Below are positions 53,499-64,000 of a stretch of DNA of 64,000 nt, one piece after another (the stretch's first letter is position 1; each line of letters opens with the position of its first letter). The position numbers and the translations under genes were made by a program. The stretch is from the NCBI GenBank assembly GCA_002726205.1, contig PBSL01000021.1, forward strand, positions 76,830 through 140,829, read 5' to 3'. The stretch comes from Planctomycetaceae bacterium. Lineage in GTDB: Bacteria; Planctomycetota; Planctomycetia; Planctomycetales; Planctomycetaceae. The notes below the pieces were generated by a model. The model was given only the letters and a program-made list of their open reading frames with translations. It ran no database searches and was not told where the DNA came from.

Positions 53499-56400
53499 AT
53501 GTCCGACGCCCAACCTTTCGCTCACCTGCACTGTCACTCTCACTACAGCCTGCTCGACGGTGCCAATCGGATCCCCGACCTCGTCGCCAAGGTCAAAGCC
53601 GACGGCATGAATGCCCTGGCCCTGACCGATCACGGCAACCTCTACGGCTCACTGCATTTCTACAAGGAGTGCCGTGCGCAGGACATTAACCCGATTCTCG
53701 GGTACGAGGCCTATGTCGCGCCGGGTCACCGCACTGACCGTACCCCGTCGAAAATGAAGGAAGCGGCCTTTCACCTGACGCTGCTGGCCCAGGATCGCTC
53801 CGGTTTTCAGAACCTGATCAAGATGGCCTCGAAGGCCTATCTCGAGGGTTTCTACTACAAGCCGCGGATCGACAAGGAACTGCTCGAAGCCCACAGCGAC
53901 GGCCTGATCTGTCTTTCCGGCTGCGCCTCCAGTGAACTCTCGCAACTGGTTCTCGCGGGACAGGCCGACGAGGCTCGCCAGTTGATCGAATGGTACCAGC
54001 GAGTCTTCGATGACCGGTTCTACCTGGAGATCCAGAACGCCGGTCTGCAGATCCAGCAGGAGTGCCTGGCCGGCACCGTCGATCTCTCGCAGCGGATGGG
54101 TGTTCCACTGGTGGCCACCAATGACTCGCACTATCTCACCCGGGACGATGCGGTGGCCCACGACGTGCTGCTGTGCGTGAACACCCGTACGGTCATCACC
54201 GACGACAAGCGGATGCAGTTGGAGGGCAACGAGTTTTTCGTGAGATCGCCCGAGGAAATGTACGCGGCGTTTCCCGGCCATGCCGACGCGGTGGCCCGTT
54301 CCCAGGAAATCGCTGATCTCGTCGAGATCGAGATCGATTTCAACACCCGCCACTACCCTGTCTTCTCACCACCCGAAGGAAAAACCGATACCGGCTACCT
54401 CCGGGAACTCTGCGAAGCCCGACTCGGTGATCGTTACGGCGATGAGATCACCGACACGATCCGGGAACGGCTCGACGAGGAGTTGAGGATCATCGAGGAG
54501 ATGGGCTACTCGAGCTATTTCCTGATCGTCTGGGATTTTGTCCGATTCGCAATGGAAGAGGGCATCCCCTGCCAGGCCCGAGGATCCGCCTGTGGTTCAC
54601 TGGTCGCCTACCTGCTGAAATTGAGCAATGTCTGCCCACTGAAGTACGACCTGTTGTTCGAACGGTTCCTTGATCCCAGCCGTAACGAACCTCCAGACAT
54701 CGACATCGATTTCTGTCGCGACCGCCGCCAGCGGGTGATCGACTATACGAAGGAAAAATACGGCGAAGCCAACGTGGCTCAGATCGGGACCTTCGGCACG
54801 CTGAAAGCCAAGGCGGCAATCCGCGATGTCGGTCGCGCACTGGATGTGCCGCTGGCACGAGTCGACGAGATCGCCAAGATGGTCCCCGATACGCTCGGGA
54901 TCACCCTCGAAGAGTCGCTCAGAGAAAATCCCGATCTCGAGGAACAATACAATACCGATCCGCAGATCAAACGGTTGCTGGAAATCGCCATGCGACTGGA
55001 GGGGCTGGCCCGCAGTGCCGGCACCCATGCCGCGGGCGTGGTGATCGGCGAAGGGGCTCTGGAGAATTTCGTCCCACTGCAGAAGATCTCGGGAAAGACC
55101 GACGTGGTCACGCAGTGGCGAGACAAGGACGTCGAGTACGCCGGGCTGCTGAAGATGGACTTTCTCGGACTCCGCAACCTCTCGATTCTTGACAAGACCG
55201 TCAAGAATGTCCGCGCCAACCATGGACTCGACATCGACCCGAACACGCTGCCGCTCGATGACGTCGAGACCTACCAGTTGCTTCAGCGTGGTGAGACGAA
55301 GGGCGTTTTCCAGCTGGAGAGCGGGGGGATGAGAACCCTGCTGACCAAGATCAAACCCGACAGTTTCAACGACATCATCGCCACCAGTGCCCTCTACCGG
55401 CCAGGGCCACTCGAAGGTGGCATGGTGATGACCTACGTCGATGTCAAACATGGGCGAGAGTCGACCCCCAGCGTGCACCCGATCGTCGACGACGTGCTGG
55501 CCGAAACCTACGGGGTCATGGTCTACCAGGAACAGGTCATGCGGATCCTGAACCGCGTGGGAGGAATCGAACTTTCCAGTGCGTATCGCTGCATCAAGGC
55601 CATCAGCAAGAAACAACTGGACGTGATGCAGCGGTTCCGTGAGGAATTCGTGGAGGGTGCCAAGACCCGCGATCTGGCCGAACACCTGGCAATCGAACTC
55701 TTCGACATGATCGAGAAATTCGCCGGGTACGGTTTCAACAAGTCGCACTCGACTGCCTACGGCGCCATCGCCTACCAGACGGCTTATTTCAAGGCCCACT
55801 ACCCGCTGGAGTTCATGGCCGCCCTGCTTTCCTGCGAAATGGAGAATACCGATCGGATCAGCGAACACGTCGATGACTGCCGCCGCATGAACCTGACCGT
55901 GCTTCCCCCCTGCGTGAACCACTCGAGTGTCGACTTCGTGGTTGAAGGGGAAGCGTTGCGTTTCGGGCTGGCCGCAATCAAGGGCGTCGGGGAATCGGCC
56001 GTTGCGGCCCTGGCCACGGAACGTCAAACCAACGGCGACTTCAAGAACTTCTTCAACCTCACCGAACGCATCGATCCCAAGGCGATGACGAAGGGAGTCC
56101 TCGAGATCCTGATCAAATCCGGCGCGCTGGATTGCCTGGGATCACACCGCAACCAGCATTTCCAGGTGGTCGAACGAGCTGTCCAGTCAGCCGCAGCTCG
56201 TCACCGGGACCGTGCCCGTGGCCAGAAGAGCCTCTTTGGTGACATCGAGGACACCGGACCCGACGAGAATGCCACGGCCGACTTGCCTGCCGCCGCCGAG
56301 TGGCCCCAAAGCCAGCAACTGGCATTCGAGAAGGAGGTTCTTGGTTTCTATCTGACCTCGCACCCACTGGCCGAGTACAGCAGCATCATCGGCCGGCACG

Positions 56401-57008
56401 CCAGCCACAACGTGCTCGAAGCGGCAACGCTCGAGGAGGGGACCGAGATCCTCCTGGGTGGCATGATCACGTCGATCCGGACCAAGCAGACCCGCCGCCC
56501 GTCCCGCAACGGCCACACGCGGTTTGCCGATTTCAACTTCGAGGATCTTCGCGGCAATATCCGTTGCATCATCTGGCCAGAAGACTACAGCCGCCTCGCG
56601 GAAAAACTCGAACCCGAATCCTGCCTGTTTCTGCAGGGCAAGATTGATCGTCGCGGCCGGGAACCCTCGCTTGTCGTCCACAATGCCCTGACCCGGGAAG
56701 AGGCCGAACGGGAATTCACACGACAACTGGCGATCAAGTTCCGTCACGGTGTCCATTCACGCACCGACATGGATCGCACCCGTGAAATCCTCGGCCGGCA
56801 TCCCGGGCGAGTCGAGGTGATCGTCATCGTCGAGACGAACCGGACCGATGCAGAAGATGCCCCGGTCCGCTACATCATGTCGACGCCCGGTGATCTGCGG
56901 GTTTCCTGTTCCCGGGAACTGCAGGCCGATCTCACCCGTGTCCTTGGTGAAAACGACTTCGAATTCCACACCAGCAACAAGCGTCGCAACAACGGCGATT
57001 CCACCTAG
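53499..57008 (+). CDS. dnaE: DNA polymerase III alpha subunit
   Basis: A 1169-residue replicative polymerase. The PHP domain begins at HLHCHSHYSLLDG and includes ALALTDHGNLYG. The polymerase core has RGSACGSLVAYLL and the catalytic PPDIDIDFCRDRRQRVIDY with its Asp pair. Further along are KMDFLGLRNLSIL, FQLESGGMR, YQEQVMRI and the GFNKSHSTAYG motif. A helix-hairpin-helix region and OB fold (ILLGGMITSIRTKQT, FADFNFEDLRGNIRCI) close the protein. The length matches E. coli DnaE. AAGGG precedes ATG 53499. Confidence 0.97.
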   Translation: MSDAQPFAHLHCHSHYSLLDGANRIPDLVAKVKADGMNALALTDHGNLYGSLHFYKECRAQDINPILGYEAYVAPGHRTDRTPSKMKEAAFHLTLLAQDRSGFQNLIKMASKAYLEGFYYKPRIDKELLEAHSDGLICLSGCASSELSQLVLAGQADEARQLIEWYQRVFDDRFYLEIQNAGLQIQQECLAGTVDLSQRMGVPLVATNDSHYLTRDDAVAHDVLLCVNTRTVITDDKRMQLEGNEFFVRSPEEMYAAFPGHADAVARSQEIADLVEIEIDFNTRHYPVFSPPEGKTDTGYLRELCEARLGDRYGDEITDTIRERLDEELRIIEEMGYSSYFLIVWDFVRFAMEEGIPCQARGSACGSLVAYLLKLSNVCPLKYDLLFERFLDPSRNEPPDIDIDFCRDRRQRVIDYTKEKYGEANVAQIGTFGTLKAKAAIRDVGRALDVPLARVDEIAKMVPDTLGITLEESLRENPDLEEQYNTDPQIKRLLEIAMRLEGLARSAGTHAAGVVIGEGALENFVPLQKISGKTDVVTQWRDKDVEYAGLLKMDFLGLRNLSILDKTVKNVRANHGLDIDPNTLPLDDVETYQLLQRGETKGVFQLESGGMRTLLTKIKPDSFNDIIATSALYRPGPLEGGMVMTYVDVKHGRESTPSVHPIVDDVLAETYGVMVYQEQVMRILNRVGGIELSSAYRCIKAISKKQLDVMQRFREEFVEGAKTRDLAEHLAIELFDMIEKFAGYGFNKSHSTAYGAIAYQTAYFKAHYPLEFMAALLSCEMENTDRISEHVDDCRRMNLTVLPPCVNHSSVDFVVEGEALRFGLAAIKGVGESAVAALATERQTNGDFKNFFNLTERIDPKAMTKGVLEILIKSGALDCLGSHRNQHFQVVERAVQSAAARHRDRARGQKSLFGDIEDTGPDENATADLPAAAEWPQSQQLAFEKEVLGFYLTSHPLAEYSSIIGRHASHNVLEAATLEEGTEILLGGMITSIRTKQTRRPSRNGHTRFADFNFEDLRGNIRCIIWPEDYSRLAEKLEPESCLFLQGKIDRRGREPSLVVHNALTREEAEREFTRQLAIKFRHGVHSRTDMDRTREILGRHPGRVEVIVIVETNRTDAEDAPVRYIMSTPGDLRVSCSRELQADLTRVLGENDFEFHTSNKRRNNGDST

Positions 57009-57021
57009 CAGGAATGTCACC

Positions 57022-58038
57022 GTGACCAAACACCCCCTGGACTGGCAGGAACTGGCCGGTCGCGTTCTCGGCGGGCACCGCATCACCTCCGCCGAAGCAC
57101 TCTCGGTCCTCGAGGCCGATGACACCTGCCTGCCCGACTTGCTGGCAGCCGCCTTCCGTGTACGACGCCACCACTTCGGTCTCGATGTTCAACTCCACTA
57201 CCTCGAGAACGCCAAGAGCGGACTCTGCGCCGAGGACTGCTCCTACTGTTCACAATCGGCCGTCTCGCAAGCCCCGATCGAACGCTTCCGGCTCAAGAGT
57301 CCCGAGCAACTGCTCCGGGGAGCTCACCAGGCAGCGAGCAACCAGGCGAGAACCTACTGCATCGTCGCCAGCGGGCGAGGACCCGACGACGGAGAACTTT
57401 CCCGGGTGGCCGACGCGGTCCGGCAAATCAAAGAGGACACCGATCTGCAGATCTGCTGTTGCCTGGGACTGCTCAATCCCGACCAGGCCCGCACGCTCAA
57501 GCAGGCCGGGGTTGATCGTATCAACCACAACCTCAACACCAGCCGCGCCTTCTACGACGACATCTGCTCGACACACACCTACCAGGAACGGATCGATACG
57601 CTCAGGGCCTGTCGCAACGAGGGCCTGGAGTTGTGCTGTGGTCTGATCGTGGGAATGGGTGAAACCTGCCAGGACGTCGTCGATGTCAGCGAAGAACTGC
57701 AGGAGCTCGGCGTCGAGTCGATCCCGGTGAATTTCCTGACCCCGATCGAGGGAACTCCCCTGCAAGACAGCAGCCAGCTCACCCCCGGGTATTGCCTGAA
57801 GGTGCTCGCGTTGTTCCGTCTGGCCCATCCGACGACCGAGATCCGGATTGCCGGTGGACGTGAGGTGCACTTGCGGAGCCTGCAGCCACTGGGACTGTTC
57901 GCAGCCAACTCGTTGTTCGTCAGCGATTACCTGACGACCCCCGGCCAGCCCGTCGGCGAGGACATCGGCATGATCGAGGACCTCGGATTCCGCATCGTCA
58001 CCCACGTGGCAACTTCGCCGGAACCGATCGCCAGCTAA
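57022..58038 (+). CDS. bioB: Biotin synthase
   Basis: A 338-residue radical SAM enzyme inserting sulfur into dethiobiotin. The [4Fe-4S] cluster is bound by Cys69, Cys73 and Cys76 (CAEDCSYC). Other family marks are HHFGLDVQLHYLENAKSG, CLGLLNPDQA, HNLNTSR, CGLIVGMGE and NFLTPIEGTPL. GTG 57022 follows CAGGA and is 13 bases after the dnaE stop. No other biotin gene is nearby. Its stop overlaps the convergent small gene by four bases (CTAA). Confidence 0.95.
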   Translation: MTKHPLDWQELAGRVLGGHRITSAEALSVLEADDTCLPDLLAAAFRVRRHHFGLDVQLHYLENAKSGLCAEDCSYCSQSAVSQAPIERFRLKSPEQLLRGAHQAASNQARTYCIVASGRGPDDGELSRVADAVRQIKEDTDLQICCCLGLLNPDQARTLKQAGVDRINHNLNTSRAFYDDICSTHTYQERIDTLRACRNEGLELCCGLIVGMGETCQDVVDVSEELQELGVESIPVNFLTPIEGTPLQDSSQLTPGYCLKVLALFRLAHPTTEIRIAGGREVHLRSLQPLGLFAANSLFVSDYLTTPGQPVGEDIGMIEDLGFRIVTHVATSPEPIAS

Positions 58039-58292
58039 TAGCCCTGGTTGCGGCAGTACTTGCGGGCCTGCCTGGCCAGCCGGACAAGCGGCTCCCGCGA
58101 GAGATCGGTGAGCGGCCCGCGAAGATCGCTTCCGCGATGCGGCTGGTGCACCGAGCGAATCACCCTGACAAGTTCACCGTCGCTCATTTCCCCGAGTTCG
58201 GTCAACGAGAGCCCGGCCACATCGGCCTTGGGCAACAACGTGTCCGACTCGAACCGCGACCGAAGCTGTGGTTTCGTTCCCCACGACATCAT
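58035..58292 (-). CDS. Small conserved-looking protein, unknown function
   Basis: An 85-residue basic protein: LSLTELGEMSDGELVRVIRS, then REPLVRLARQARKYCRNQGY. It is probably helical. A good GGAGG seven bases before ATG 58292 supports translation. It overlaps the bioB stop tail to tail. No known domain is visible. Confidence 0.65.
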   Translation of the reverse strand: MMSWGTKPQLRSRFESDTLLPKADVAGLSLTELGEMSDGELVRVIRSVHQPHRGSDLRGPLTDLSREPLVRLARQARKYCRNQGY

Positions 58293-58458
58293 CGCCCAGC
58301 CTCCATCCTTGTCTGGCTCGGTAAACAGCCCGGTACGCCGGTTGAAATTCCCGGTCGCGATTGAACTTGCCGGATCCTAGCACGGCCCCTACATTCCCGA
58401 CCATTCGAATCTTCGGCAAGATCCGGTCAAAACCTCCAGCGAATCCTGAAATACGGTC

Positions 58459-60618
58459 ATGTTCAGCCACGAACCCTCGTCACCACGAATTCCCGGTTCC
58501 GGCCCCAGCCATCCGGAAGATGGAGGCGCGGTCCCTCTGCGTTGCGATCCGCTCGCAGGGGCCATTGGTCGAACCCAGCAGTGGTTGATCGACCGGCAAG
58601 CCCCCGAGGGTTACTGGGTCGGCGAGTTGGAAGGAGATTCGATCCTTCAATCCGAGTACATCCTGCTGCTGGCGTGGTTGAACGAAAGTGGATCAGCACC
58701 AGACTTTGCCCATGAACGAATCCGCCGTGCGGCCAAGCATCTGGTCACCCAGCAACAGCCCGGCGGAGGCTGGGCACTGTATCCCGGCGGTCCGCTGGAA
58801 ATCAGTGCCTCGGTCAAGGCCTACCTGGCGTTGAAGATCGCCGGTCACTCGGTCGATGCGCCCTGGATGGTCCGTGCGGTGCAGGCCATTCGTGGAGGCG
58901 GCGGAGCCGAACGGGTCAACAGCTTCACACGGTACTACCTTGCCCTGCTTGGAATTCTCGAATACGACCAGTGTCCGGCCGTACCACCGGAACTGGTACT
59001 GCTTCCGCGGCGGATGCCACTGAACATCTACGAGATGTCGGCGTGGTCACGAACGATATTTGTTCCGCTGAGCCTGCTGTGGGCCTTTCAGCCGCGAATC
59101 GAAACACCCCGGGAGTGGAGCATCGACGAGTTGTTTCTCCGGGACCGTCGCGGACTCTCCACGGCCACGCTTCCCTGCGAACAACTCGATGATCTTTCGA
59201 CACCGACCCGCATCAACTGGAACGGGATCTTCGTTCAACTTGATGCCGCGTGGAAACACGTTGAACGCTGGAAACTGAACCCGGTTCGCGGGATGGCGGT
59301 CCGGCGTGCGGCCGAGTGGATGATCGAACGATTCGCCGGCAGTGATGGACTCGGCGCCATCTTTCCCCCCATGGTCTGGAGCGTCGTCGCCCTGAAGTGC
59401 CTGGGTTATACCGACGACTCCCCGATCCTGGTCCAGGCGATCGATCAACTCGAGGACCTGGTAATTTCGCACAACGACACCGATCACCTGCAGCCGTGCA
59501 AGTCACCCGTCTGGGACACGGCGATCACGACCATCGCGCTCAGGGATTCGGGGCTACCGTGCAACCATCCGGCAATCGGCCGTGCCGTCGATTGGCTGCT
59601 CGACCGCGAAGTCCGTCACGGGGGAGACTGGTCGGTACGTCGGCCCGGTCAATCCCCGGGCGGCTGGTTCTTCGAATTCGAGAACCGCTTCTATCCCGAC
59701 GTTGATGACACGGCAATGGTCGTCCTGGCACTGACCCGTTGCCTGCCGAAACTCCCCTGGACCGCGGACTTCTTCCTCGATTTCGACCCCGCCCGGGACG
59801 GGGCTCCCGACATCGCAGCGGTACTGGCCGGGCGAACCAATTCGCCACTGGCGGCGACCGACGCGATCGAGTCGATGCGGCCCGTGCTGGCCGCGATCCA
59901 TCGAGGTGCCCGCTGGACACTGGGTATGCAGAGCCGTAACGGTGGCTGGGGCGCCTTCGACAGGGACAACACCCGAGAGATTCTCACGCGGGTCCCGTTC
60001 GCCGACCACAACGCCATGATCGATCCCCCGACAAGCGACCTCACCGCACGAGTCCTGGAGATGCTCGGTTTTCTCGGTGTTCCGGAAACTCATCCCGCGG
60101 TTGCCCGCGGCCTGGACTTCCTCTGGAACAATCGCGAAGACGATCACTGCTGGTATGGCCGCTGGGGCGTCAATTACATCTACGGAACCTGGCAAGCCCT
60201 GGTCGGTCTCGAAGCGGTTGGCATCCCGCACACCGATGCCCGTGTGAAACGGGCCGCGGCGTGGCTGATTGATCATCAGCAGCCCTGCGGCGGTTGGGGA
60301 GAGTCGCCCCGGACCTACGAGGACCCGGAACTGCGAGGCTCGGGTCCGGTCACCGCGTCCCAGACCGCCTGGGCGGTGATGGGCCTGATCGCTGCAGGCG
60401 AAGGACACGGCCAGGCGGTCGCGAAAGGAATCCGCTACCTGTTGAACCACCAGTCCCACGACGGGACGTGGCCGGAAACGTGGTTCACCGGAACCGGGTT
60501 TCCCAAGGTCTTCTACCTCAAGTACCATTATTACCGGGTCTATTTCCCCTTGATGGCACTTGGACGATTCTCTCGATTGCAGGGAGAACCCGTCACCGCG
60601 CGCCGCCGAGCCGCCTGA
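58459..60618 (+). CDS. shc: Squalene-hopene cyclase
   Basis: A 719-residue triterpene cyclase making hopene for hopanoid membrane lipids; a monotopic membrane enzyme. The acid motif DVDD (Asp414-Val-Asp416-Asp417 in [10 protein letters not shown]) is intact. QW repeats are seen at [39 protein letters not shown] and [10 protein letters not shown]. The closing [20 protein letters not shown] is typical of SHC. A weak TTGCCG/TACATT promoter may lie ~40 bases upstream. No hpn genes for squalene synthesis are in the window. Confidence 0.96.
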   Translation: MFSHEPSSPRIPGSGPSHPEDGGAVPLRCDPLAGAIGRTQQWLIDRQAPEGYWVGELEGDSILQSEYILLLAWLNESGSAPDFAHERIRRAAKHLVTQQQPGGGWALYPGGPLEISASVKAYLALKIAGHSVDAPWMVRAVQAIRGGGGAERVNSFTRYYLALLGILEYDQCPAVPPELVLLPRRMPLNIYEMSAWSRTIFVPLSLLWAFQPRIETPREWSIDELFLRDRRGLSTATLPCEQLDDLSTPTRINWNGIFVQLDAAWKHVERWKLNPVRGMAVRRAAEWMIERFAGSDGLGAIFPPMVWSVVALKCLGYTDDSPILVQAIDQLEDLVISHNDTDHLQPCKSPVWDTAITTIALRDSGLPCNHPAIGRAVDWLLDREVRHGGDWSVRRPGQSPGGWFFEFENRFYPDVDDTAMVVLALTRCLPKLPWTADFFLDFDPARDGAPDIAAVLAGRTNSPLAATDAIESMRPVLAAIHRGARWTLGMQSRNGGWGAFDRDNTREILTRVPFADHNAMIDPPTSDLTARVLEMLGFLGVPETHPAVARGLDFLWNNREDDHCWYGRWGVNYIYGTWQALVGLEAVGIPHTDARVKRAAAWLIDHQQPCGGWGESPRTYEDPELRGSGPVTASQTAWAVMGLIAAGEGHGQAVAKGIRYLLNHQSHDGTWPETWFTGTGFPKVFYLKYHYYRVYFPLMALGRFSRLQGEPVTARRRAA

Positions 60619-60674
60619 AGCGGAGCAAGGCAACCGGGCAAAGCCGGGATAGTGGATCCAGGGAGAGTGACTCC

Positions 60675-61661
60675 ATGTCCAACGCCGCCCGGTCCAAACG
60701 GCAAACGCTGCTGGTTACCGATCCGGTCTTTCAGTCGCACGATACCGGCGAGAACCATCCCGAGTGTCCGCGGCGTCACGCCGCCGTCACCCGGGCATTA
60801 GCGGCTGCCGAATTCGACTCGACGCTGTGGCGAATGGCGCCACCGACGGCCGACGACCCGACGATCCGCCGTGCCCACGATCCTCGCTACCTTGCCGTCG
60901 TGCAAAAAGATATCGCCTCCGGGGCCGCGACGCTCAGCACCGGCGATACCACGATCTGCCGCGAATCGCTGACCGCGGCTCGCCGGGCCTGCGGAGCGGT
61001 GTGCCTGGCAATCGATGAGGTGATCGCCCAACGATCTGCCAATGCCTTCTGTGCGGTGCGACCGCCGGGCCACCACGCCACGCCCGATCGTGGCATGGGG
61101 TTTTGCATCTTCAACAATGTCGCCGTCGCGGCCCGACATGCTCAGCAACGTCACCAGGTCGGCAAGGTCCTGATCGTCGACTGGGATGTTCATCACGGCA
61201 ACGGTACACAGGACATTTTCTACGACGACCCGAGTGTCTTCTTCTTCAGCACCCACCAATCGCCCTGGTATCCCGGCACCGGCGCCCGCCAGGAGACCGG
61301 AACAGGCAAGGGACTTGGTTCCACACTCAACCGGCCCTTCCCGGCCGGAACCGGCCGCAAGCGACTTCTGCCGGCCTACGCCCAGGAACTGCGAGAGGCT
61401 GCCGACAAGTTCCGCCCCGACCTCGTTCTCGTTTCCGCCGGATTCGATTCACGGCTCGATGACCCACTCGGACAGTTCCGACTGACCGATGAGGATTTTT
61501 CCTCTCTGACCGACACCGTGGTCGCGATCGCCGGACAACATGCCCAGGGGCGTCTGATCTCGGTCCTGGAAGGTGGCTACAACATCGACGGGTTGGCCAA
61601 GGCGACAACCGCTCATTGCCGTCGACTGGTCCACGCGGCCACAAGGCCAGCCGACAACTAG
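60675..61661 (+). CDS. Histone deacetylase-superfamily hydrolase
   Basis: A 328-residue Zn-dependent deacetylase of the acetoin-utilisation/acetylpolyamine amidohydrolase/HDAC group. Motifs in order are [24 protein letters not shown] (His pair), [11 protein letters not shown] (Zn Asp/His), [28 protein letters not shown] (Zn Asp) and EGGYN. Substrates may be acetylated polyamines or protein lysines. GGGAGAG precedes ATG 60675. It is 56 bases after shc in the same direction. Its stop overlaps the hemG stop in a shared CTAG. Confidence 0.92.
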   Translation: MSNAARSKRQTLLVTDPVFQSHDTGENHPECPRRHAAVTRALAAAEFDSTLWRMAPPTADDPTIRRAHDPRYLAVVQKDIASGAATLSTGDTTICRESLTAARRACGAVCLAIDEVIAQRSANAFCAVRPPGHHATPDRGMGFCIFNNVAVAARHAQQRHQVGKVLIVDWDVHHGNGTQDIFYDDPSVFFFSTHQSPWYPGTGARQETGTGKGLGSTLNRPFPAGTGRKRLLPAYAQELREAADKFRPDLVLVSAGFDSRLDDPLGQFRLTDEDFSSLTDTVVAIAGQHAQGRLISVLEGGYNIDGLAKATTAHCRRLVHAATRPADN

Positions 61662-63127
61662 ACGGCCCAACCGCCCCACACCGCCTCCGCCGCGTCGGTG
61701 CCGCTGGCGACGCAATCCGGGACTCCGACGCCGTGGTAGGCATTCCCGGCGACCGCCAGGCCGGGCAGATCGGCGACGCGGTCGAATATGGCCGACACCC
61801 GATCCGCGTGACCGACGACAAACTGGGGCATCGCCGACGTGTGACGGGCCACCTCGACAAAGTCCGGAGTTCCCGCAACACCCAGCAACGCCTGCAACTC
61901 CTCCGACACCAGGGACTGGAGATCGGCGTCGCCGAGTTCACACAGTTCCGGCTGCAATGCGCCTCCGACAAACGTCCGCAGCAGGACCCGGCCCGCGGGC
62001 GCACGGTCGGCCAACTTCCGGCTGGCAAACGAAACCGCGATCACCCGTCGATGCTCACAGTGTGGAACAACGAGCCCGAAAGCATCGAGCGGGTGCTCGA
62101 TCTCGTCGAGCCGATGGCCAGAGACCACCACGACGCTCGACGCGTACTCGATTGCCGCGAGTTGCTCGGAGAGTACTCCGTCGATGTCTCTGACCAACGT
62201 GGCCGCCACGTGGGCCGGCAGGGCCAGGATCACCGCATCAGCCTCCAGCGACTCGCCCCCCGACAACTCGACATGGTACCTGTCGGACCTCTCGGGATCG
62301 TCAACAACACGCAAAGCCGTCACCGCTCGACCCTGACGAATCGCGCAGCGACCACGGAGATTTTCTGCAGCGGCCTCGAGCAATTCGGTGAGCCCGCCGA
62401 TCAGCGAAACGAACAACCCGTAGCGTGCACCCCGAACCGACTCCGACTCTGCGGTCGCACCGGCCCGGAGTCCTTTCCAGAGGCTGCCGTAGCGACGTTC
62501 CATGGCGGGAAACCGGGGCAGTGTCGCCTGCAGGCTCAGGGTCTCGGGATCGCCGGTATAGATCCCCCCCACCAACGGCTGAACCAACCGTTCGAGAACC
62601 TCTGCCCCCATCCGTCGACGGACGAATGACGCCACGCTCTCGTCGGTGGATTCTCGACGGCGTCGAACCAGTGGTTCCAGGGCCATCCGCAGCTTGGCCG
62701 GCCAGGAAAAAATCGGTGAAAAGAGCACGGGGCCGATCCGGGCTGATCCCAGCAGCTGAAAACTCTCGGGCACCGGCACCGGGGATCCGTTGCGAACAAC
62801 CAGGGCACCTCGATATTCCGGATCCAGGGCAACCAGCCGATCCTCCAGACCCAGTTGCAGACACAACTGCAACGCTGCCGGCTTGTCGGTGATGAACATG
62901 TCGGGACCCCGTTCGACCAGGTACTCACCGATCCGAACCGTCTCGATCGTCCCCCCCAGCCGTTCACTCGAATCGATCAACTCGATCTCGAATCGAGGCC
63001 CGGACGACGGAACCGCGGCCGCCAGATCACAGAGCCGAATAGCGGCGGAAAGCCCGCTGATTCCCCCGCCAATGATCAGGCAGCGTTTCGGTCGATGCGT
63101 TTCGTCGTGCGACCCGAGCCCACTCAT
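61658..63127 (-). CDS. hemG: Protoporphyrinogen oxidase (oxygen-dependent type)
   Basis: A 489-residue FAD enzyme oxidising protoporphyrinogen IX in haem synthesis (HemY/HemG-III type). The FAD loop is [16 protein letters not shown], followed by the RLGGTIETV motif and [11 protein letters not shown]. The central [18 protein letters not shown] and the C-terminal [17 protein letters not shown] match the family. Its start overlaps the hemE stop by four bases, so the two are translationally coupled. Confidence 0.93.
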   Translation of the reverse strand: MSGLGSHDETHRPKRCLIIGGGISGLSAAIRLCDLAAAVPSSGPRFEIELIDSSERLGGTIETVRIGEYLVERGPDMFITDKPAALQLCLQLGLEDRLVALDPEYRGALVVRNGSPVPVPESFQLLGSARIGPVLFSPIFSWPAKLRMALEPLVRRRRESTDESVASFVRRRMGAEVLERLVQPLVGGIYTGDPETLSLQATLPRFPAMERRYGSLWKGLRAGATAESESVRGARYGLFVSLIGGLTELLEAAAENLRGRCAIRQGRAVTALRVVDDPERSDRYHVELSGGESLEADAVILALPAHVAATLVRDIDGVLSEQLAAIEYASSVVVVSGHRLDEIEHPLDAFGLVVPHCEHRRVIAVSFASRKLADRAPAGRVLLRTFVGGALQPELCELGDADLQSLVSEELQALLGVAGTPDFVEVARHTSAMPQFVVGHADRVSAIFDRVADLPGLAVAGNAYHGVGVPDCVASGTDAAEAVWGGWAV

Positions 63128-64000
63128 TCGCGAACACCCATCTCGTGGACCATTTCAACCAGCGCCTTGACCTTCTCGGGATCCATGCCCGGCATCAGGC
63201 CGTGACCAAGATTGAAGATATGTCCGGGCCGCCCCCCGGCGGCATCGAGTACGGCCGCCGCACGTTCACGGAGTGTGGCCAGGTCAGTGAAGAGGCTCAC
63301 CGGATCGAGGTTCCCCTGGATGGCGACATCGTGCCCCACCGTCTTCCAGCCGTCTGCCAGATCCACTCGCCAGTCAAGTCCCTGGACGTCTCCCCCGGCT
63401 TCACGCTGCAGCGGTAACAGTGCCGGGTTGCCGGTCAGGAAATGCGAGACCGGCAATCCCTCCGGCAAGCTCTCGATCAACCGCCGGGAGTGCGGCAGGA
63501 CGTAACGCCGGTAGTCATCCGGCGACAGGCAACCGGCCCAACTGTCGAAGATCTGGACCAACTGGCAACCGGCTTCTGCCTGGGCGGTCAGGTACTTCAC
63601 CAGTGTCGGCACCAACCGATTCATCAATGCCTCCCAGGCTCCGGTGTCGCCGTACATAAGCGACTTGGTGTGTTCATAGTTCCGCGACCCGCCTCCCTCG
63701 ATCGCGTAACTGGCCAGTGTGAAGGGGGCACCGGCAAACCCGATCAGGGGACAATCGGCGGGCAATTCGTCCCGCACGCGCCGGACCGTTTCAAAGACAA
63801 ATCCCATTTCCTGGATGTCGTCGATTTCGTGAAACGCGTCGATCGCAGCCGGGGTCCTCAGCGGATTGTCGATCACCGGCCCCTCGCCGGGCTGGTACTC
63901 GAGATTGAGCCCCATCGGCCGCAGGATCGGCAACAAGTCGGCAAACAGGATCGCTGCATCGACACCGAGAACCGCCTGAGCGGAAAGTGTCACCTCGGCG
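63124..64000 (-). CDS. hemE: Uroporphyrinogen decarboxylase (5' end outside window)
   Basis: The visible C-terminal ~291 residues of HemE, which removes four carboxyls from uroporphyrinogen III. Seen are ILFADLLPI and [19 protein letters not shown], then [12 protein letters not shown], with Asp and substrate-binding loops, and [13 protein letters not shown] near the end. About 50-60 N-terminal residues with the conserved RQAGRY motif lie beyond the edge. It is upstream of hemG in the same direction, with an ATGA overlap. Confidence 0.95.
   Translation of the reverse strand, partial: AEVTLSAQAVLGVDAAILFADLLPILRPMGLNLEYQPGEGPVIDNPLRTPAAIDAFHEIDDIQEMGFVFETVRRVRDELPADCPLIGFAGAPFTLASYAIEGGGSRNYEHTKSLMYGDTGAWEALMNRLVPTLVKYLTAQAEAGCQLVQIFDSWAGCLSPDDYRRYVLPHSRRLIESLPEGLPVSHFLTGNPALLPLQREAGGDVQGLDWRVDLADGWKTVGHDVAIQGNLDPVSLFTDLATLRERAAAVLDAAGGRPGHIFNLGHGLMPGMDPEKVKALVEMVHEMGVRE

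Noticed and set aside
54597-56027. Minus-strand open frame of 476 codons inside dnaE, and a similar one at 51176-52612 inside the UvrA-family gene
   Set aside because: Both are antisense to long genes with intact motifs and show no independent signature.
1-64000. CRISPR arrays, insertion sequences, prophage, rRNA or tRNA genes
   Set aside because: I looked for direct-repeat arrays, transposase or integrase motifs, terminal repeats and tRNA-like cloverleaf sequence in the gaps, and saw none. A tRNA scan would be needed to exclude a gene in the short gaps fully.

Overview
The window is about 64 kb of dense, GC-rich bacterial chromosome, and its gene content points to a planctomycete. The evidence is two DUF1501 proteins, one DUF1549/DUF1553 protein with a CxxCH site, the planctomycete/Verrucomicrobia (PVM) type of sugar microcompartment operon, a squalene-hopene cyclase, and many secreted or anchored proteins of unknown role. 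I see no phage genes, insertion sequences, CRISPR arrays, rRNA or tRNA genes. Short gaps, 1-4 base overlaps and convergent genes that share or abut stop codons are common. Long open frames opposite real genes are GC artefacts and were left out.

Region by region. 0-3.2 kb: a proline-rich protein cut by the window edge, a creatininase-family amidohydrolase, a GNAT acetyltransferase and an anchored coiled-coil protein. 3.2-7.0 kb: a small type II fatty acid or polyketide cluster (FabZ-like, FabG, an extended ACP, a second FabZ-like, FabF) behind a good sigma70-like promoter, followed by a membrane alpha/beta hydrolase and an FHA protein. 9-14.7 kb: an outer-membrane barrel candidate, a DUF1501 protein, and a divergent OPA-family transporter/enolase-superfamily pair. 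14.7-20.2 kb: an Nramp-like transporter, recG, rnhA, infA and folK. 20.2-28.5 kb: a PhoPQ-related protein, a LuxE/LuxC-sized adenylating enzyme and acyl reductase pair, a split ThDP decarboxylase, a MazG-like protein and a TIM-barrel protein. The MazG/TIM-barrel gap holds a candidate structured small RNA on the minus strand. 28.5-38.8 kb: proB, purF, and a minus-strand stack of an ABC ATPase, DUF1549/1553, DUF1501 and an Hsp70-like protein, then a soluble histidine kinase.

38.8-48.1 kb is the main functional unit: a PVM-type bacterial microcompartment operon transcribed on the minus strand. In order it encodes a DeoR regulator, PduL phosphotransacylase, two BMC-H shell proteins, a divergent acetate kinase, a BMC-P, a PduP-type aldehyde dehydrogenase, a BMC-P, an unassigned protein, a third BMC-P, a class II sugar-phosphate aldolase and an aldolase-like protein. 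The inferred pathway is fuculose- or rhamnulose-1-phosphate to DHAP plus lactaldehyde. Lactaldehyde would then go to lactyl-CoA, lactyl-phosphate and lactate inside the shell. Several enzymes carry terminal amphipathic helices typical of cargo targeting. Upstream of the regulator gene lies an array of TTTC-type half-sites at exact 10-bp spacing, the best operator candidate in the window.

48.1-64 kb: purN, a signal-peptide/TM protein, rimI, a UvrA-family protein with a changed second Walker B, dnaE, bioB, a small conserved-looking protein, shc, a histone-deacetylase-family hydrolase, and hemG and hemE (hemE runs off the edge). Assignments rest on motifs read by eye; no database search was possible.
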